Assembly (NCBI RefSeq): GCF_002288825.1
Contig: NZ_NSLI01000002.1
Span: 434,001-498,000, forward strand
DNA length: 64,000 bases
Reading direction: 5' to 3'
Origin: Sphingomonas lenta
Lineage (GTDB): Bacteria > Pseudomonadota > Alphaproteobacteria > Sphingomonadales > Sphingomonadaceae
Shown in pieces: positions 62,348 to 64,000 of the stretch. The position numbers and the translations under genes were made by a program. Every line of letters begins with the position of its first letter. The stretch's first letter is position 1. The notes under the pieces are model-generated. The model did not search any database. It was not told the DNA's origin and saw nothing but the letters and a program-made list of their open reading frames with translations.

Positions 62348-63096
62348 GCGCCTACGCGCAACCGGCCGGCCTGTGGCGCCGCGAGTGCCTGGTCGAACTC
62401 AAGCGCTCCTGGCGGCTGCCGCAATTCATGGTGCCGACCGTGGTCACGCCCGCCGCCTTCTACGCGCTGTTCACGCTGGCGCTGGCGCGCACGCCCTCGC
62501 TGTCCGGTGCCGCGGCGTCGCTCGCGTGCTACGGCGTGTTCGCGGCGATCGGCCCTTCGCTGTTCGGCTTCGGCGCGGGCGTCGCGATGGAGCGCGAGCA
62601 GGGGCTGATCGAGCTCAAGCGCGTGTCGCCGATGCCGACGGGAGCGTATCTCGCGGGCAAGCTCGCCGCGGCCGTCGCCGCGACCGCGGCGGCCGTGGCG
62701 CTGATCTACGCGCTGGGCGTGATCGCTGGCGTGCGGCTGTCGGCCGGCCAGTGGCTCGCGCTCGCGGCCCTCCATCTGCTCTCCACCGTCCCCTTCGCGC
62801 TCCTCGGCTTCGGCTTGGGCATGCGCATGGGCGGCAAGGGCGCGGTGGCGGCCGCCAACGCCTTGTTCCTCGGCGCCTCGGTCGTGGGCGGGTTGTGGGC
62901 GCCGTCCGCGATCCTGCCCGGCTGGATGCGGCTCGTGGGCGAACTCGTGCCGTCCTATCACCTAGGCCAGCTGGCACTCGGGATCGTCGGCGCCGACACG
63001 ATCGGATCGCCGGTCGCGCACGTCGCCGCCATCGTCGCCATGACCGCGCTCGCAGGCTGGTGGGCCTGGAGCGGTTGGCGGCGGAGCGCGGCTTGA
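62344..63096 (+). CDS. ABC-2 type transporter permease
   Basis: This 250-residue protein has six hydrophobic segments and the ABC-2 layout: a cytoplasmic N-terminal helix with RECLVELKRSWRLP, then segments such as LACYGVFAAIGPSLFGFG, and a central IELKRVSPMPTGAYLAGKL coupling region. It pairs with the ATPase gene upstream by an ATGA overlap. The exported compound is unknown; the following kinase suggests an envelope-stress or antibiotic response. Confidence 0.92.
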   Translation: MSAYAQPAGLWRRECLVELKRSWRLPQFMVPTVVTPAAFYALFTLALARTPSLSGAAASLACYGVFAAIGPSLFGFGAGVAMEREQGLIELKRVSPMPTGAYLAGKLAAAVAATAAAVALIYALGVIAGVRLSAGQWLALAALHLLSTVPFALLGFGLGMRMGGKGAVAAANALFLGASVVGGLWAPSAILPGWMRLVGELVPSYHLGQLALGIVGADTIGSPVAHVAAIVAMTALAGWWAWSGWRRSAA

Positions 63097-63128
63097 CGGG
63101 CGCGGCAGCCGGGGGGAACGTCGCGTCC

Positions 63129-64000
63129 ATGACCGGGCGCGAGGGGAAGAGCTGGATCGACGGGCCGCTACCCTGGCTCGTCTGGCTGCCCTTCTACGCG
63201 CTGCCCTGGCTGTGGCGGACACCGAGCGCGACCGAGCTGCTGGCGTCGGCGGTCGGGGTTGCGCTGTTCCTGCCAACTTATCTGCTCGGCTACGGAATGG
63301 GTGGCGTGCGGCTGATCGCCGCGGCGACTATTGTGCTGGCGGTGGCGCTCGCGCTGGCCCCTTTCGGCGTCAACTGGACGGTGTTCGCGATCTATGCGTC
63401 CGCTATGTTGGGCGTGCTCCGGCCGGCACGCCGCGCGACCGTCGCGATCGCGGGCGTGGCGTTCGCCGTGGCGACCGCCGGGCTGCTGCTAGGCCAGCCG
63501 CTGCTCTGGTGGCTGCCAGGCCTGTTGCTGGTGATCATGACCGGCTTCGCCACGCTGTCGCGCGAGACGCTGTACGACCGCAACGCGGCGCTGCTGGCCA
63601 CACAGGAGGAGGTGCGCCGGCTGGCGGGTGCGGCCGAGCGCGAACGCATCGCGCGCGACCTCCACGACCTGGTCGGCCGCACGCTGACGCTGTCGGCGCT
63701 CAAGGCCGACTTGGCCGCCAAGCTCATCGCACGCGACGTGCAGGGGGCCGAGGCCGAGATGCGCGAGGTGGCGCGGATAGCGCGCGAGGGCCTGGGCGAG
63801 GTCCGCGCCGCGCTCGCCGGCATGGGCGGCGGCGGCTTGGCGCGGGAGGCGGCGGCGTCTGCCCAGGCGCTGGAGGCCGCAGGCGTAGAGGCCCGGCTAG
63901 CGGGTGACCCCGCAGTGATCCCCGCCGACGCGGGGGCGGTCCTCGCGATGACGCTTCGAGAGGCGGTAACCAACGTGATCCGGCACGCGGACGCCGCCCG
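63129..64000 (+). CDS. DesK-like sensor histidine kinase, C-terminus beyond window
   Basis: The frame is open to the window end (290 residues visible). It has a membrane part with about five hydrophobic segments (WLVWLPFYALPWLW, LIAAATIVLAVALALAP and others), then the HisKA_3 dimerisation helix ERERIARDLHDLVGRTLTLSALK with the phospho-His, and the start of the ATPase domain (TLREAVTNVIRHADAA). The ATG at 63129 has GGGGGGAA 9 nt upstream; a TTG at 63093 overlapping the permease stop is an alternative. A LuxR-type partner is expected just beyond the edge. Confidence 0.9.
   Translation, partial: MTGREGKSWIDGPLPWLVWLPFYALPWLWRTPSATELLASAVGVALFLPTYLLGYGMGGVRLIAAATIVLAVALALAPFGVNWTVFAIYASAMLGVLRPARRATVAIAGVAFAVATAGLLLGQPLLWWLPGLLLVIMTGFATLSRETLYDRNAALLATQEEVRRLAGAAERERIARDLHDLVGRTLTLSALKADLAAKLIARDVQGAEAEMREVARIAREGLGEVRAALAGMGGGGLAREAAASAQALEAAGVEARLAGDPAVIPADAGAVLAMTLREAVTNVIRHADAA

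Overview
The window reads as chromosomal DNA of a GC-rich alphaproteobacterium, most likely a sphingomonad (Sphingomonas or a close relative). This is inferred from the gene families and their order: a split F1-ATPase operon (atpHAGDC without F0 genes), a large TonB-dependent receptor with an EVIVTGSRI-type N-terminus, the rsmI-yraN-gshB block next to a penicillin-binding protein activator, PhaR, and stress promoters of the alphaproteobacterial EcfG type. No taxonomic search was possible.

1-14.7 kb is mostly housekeeping. It holds a Tyr/Arg/Gly-rich protein cut by the window edge, tRNA-Ala(CGC), a Nudix hydrolase and an extensin-like protein, a Bax-inhibitor-1 membrane protein, ThpR, Cu/Zn superoxide dismutase, HemW, the activator lipoprotein, RsmI, YraN, glutathione synthetase, a DedA protein, XerC and PriA. 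Three promoters matching GGAAC-N16/17-CGTT precede the edge gene, a 99-residue protein and sodC. Several intergenic gaps carry paired, inverted palindromes that look like REPINs.

14.7-20.7 kb is the F1 part of ATP synthase, read on the minus strand as atpH-atpA-X-atpG-DUF4160-DUF2442-atpD-coiled-coil-atpC. Four small non-ATPase genes sit inside the operon. 20.9-30.5 kb has Ada, a GT-C-like membrane protein, a secreted HExxH peptidase, a lone CpaF ATPase, a retropepsin-PDZ protein, an exported methyltransferase, and PhaR divergent from a PHA-synthase-like protein.

30.7-44.7 kb has a 1309-residue TonB-dependent receptor, alanine racemase, and a metabolite:proton symporter divergent from a three-subunit molybdenum hydroxylase of the PaoABC type. 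A dehalogenase-like hydrolase, a secreted protein resembling the animal Wnt inhibitor APCDD1, a DMT exporter and an operon of three tiny overlapping genes follow.

44.9-52.3 kb encodes two hybrid histidine kinases. The first, 1796 residues, is a soluble chain of about 21 HAMP modules encoded by nine 276-bp repeats, followed by GAF, kinase and two receiver domains. The second has receiver-PAS-kinase-receiver order. A strong terminator and a 45-nt 3' half of tRNA-Val(GAC) end this region.

From 52.5 to about 58.3 kb the DNA is sparser in genes and visibly less GC-rich, as expected of an island next to a tRNA-derived att site. It carries a NYN-LOTUS-like nuclease, a LuxR-type regulator, a HisKA_2-type kinase, a hemerythrin and a lone receiver. 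The last stretch has a YciI/ECF42 sigma pair with its own predicted promoter, a secreted hydrolase, and an ABC exporter followed by a DesK-like kinase that runs off the end.
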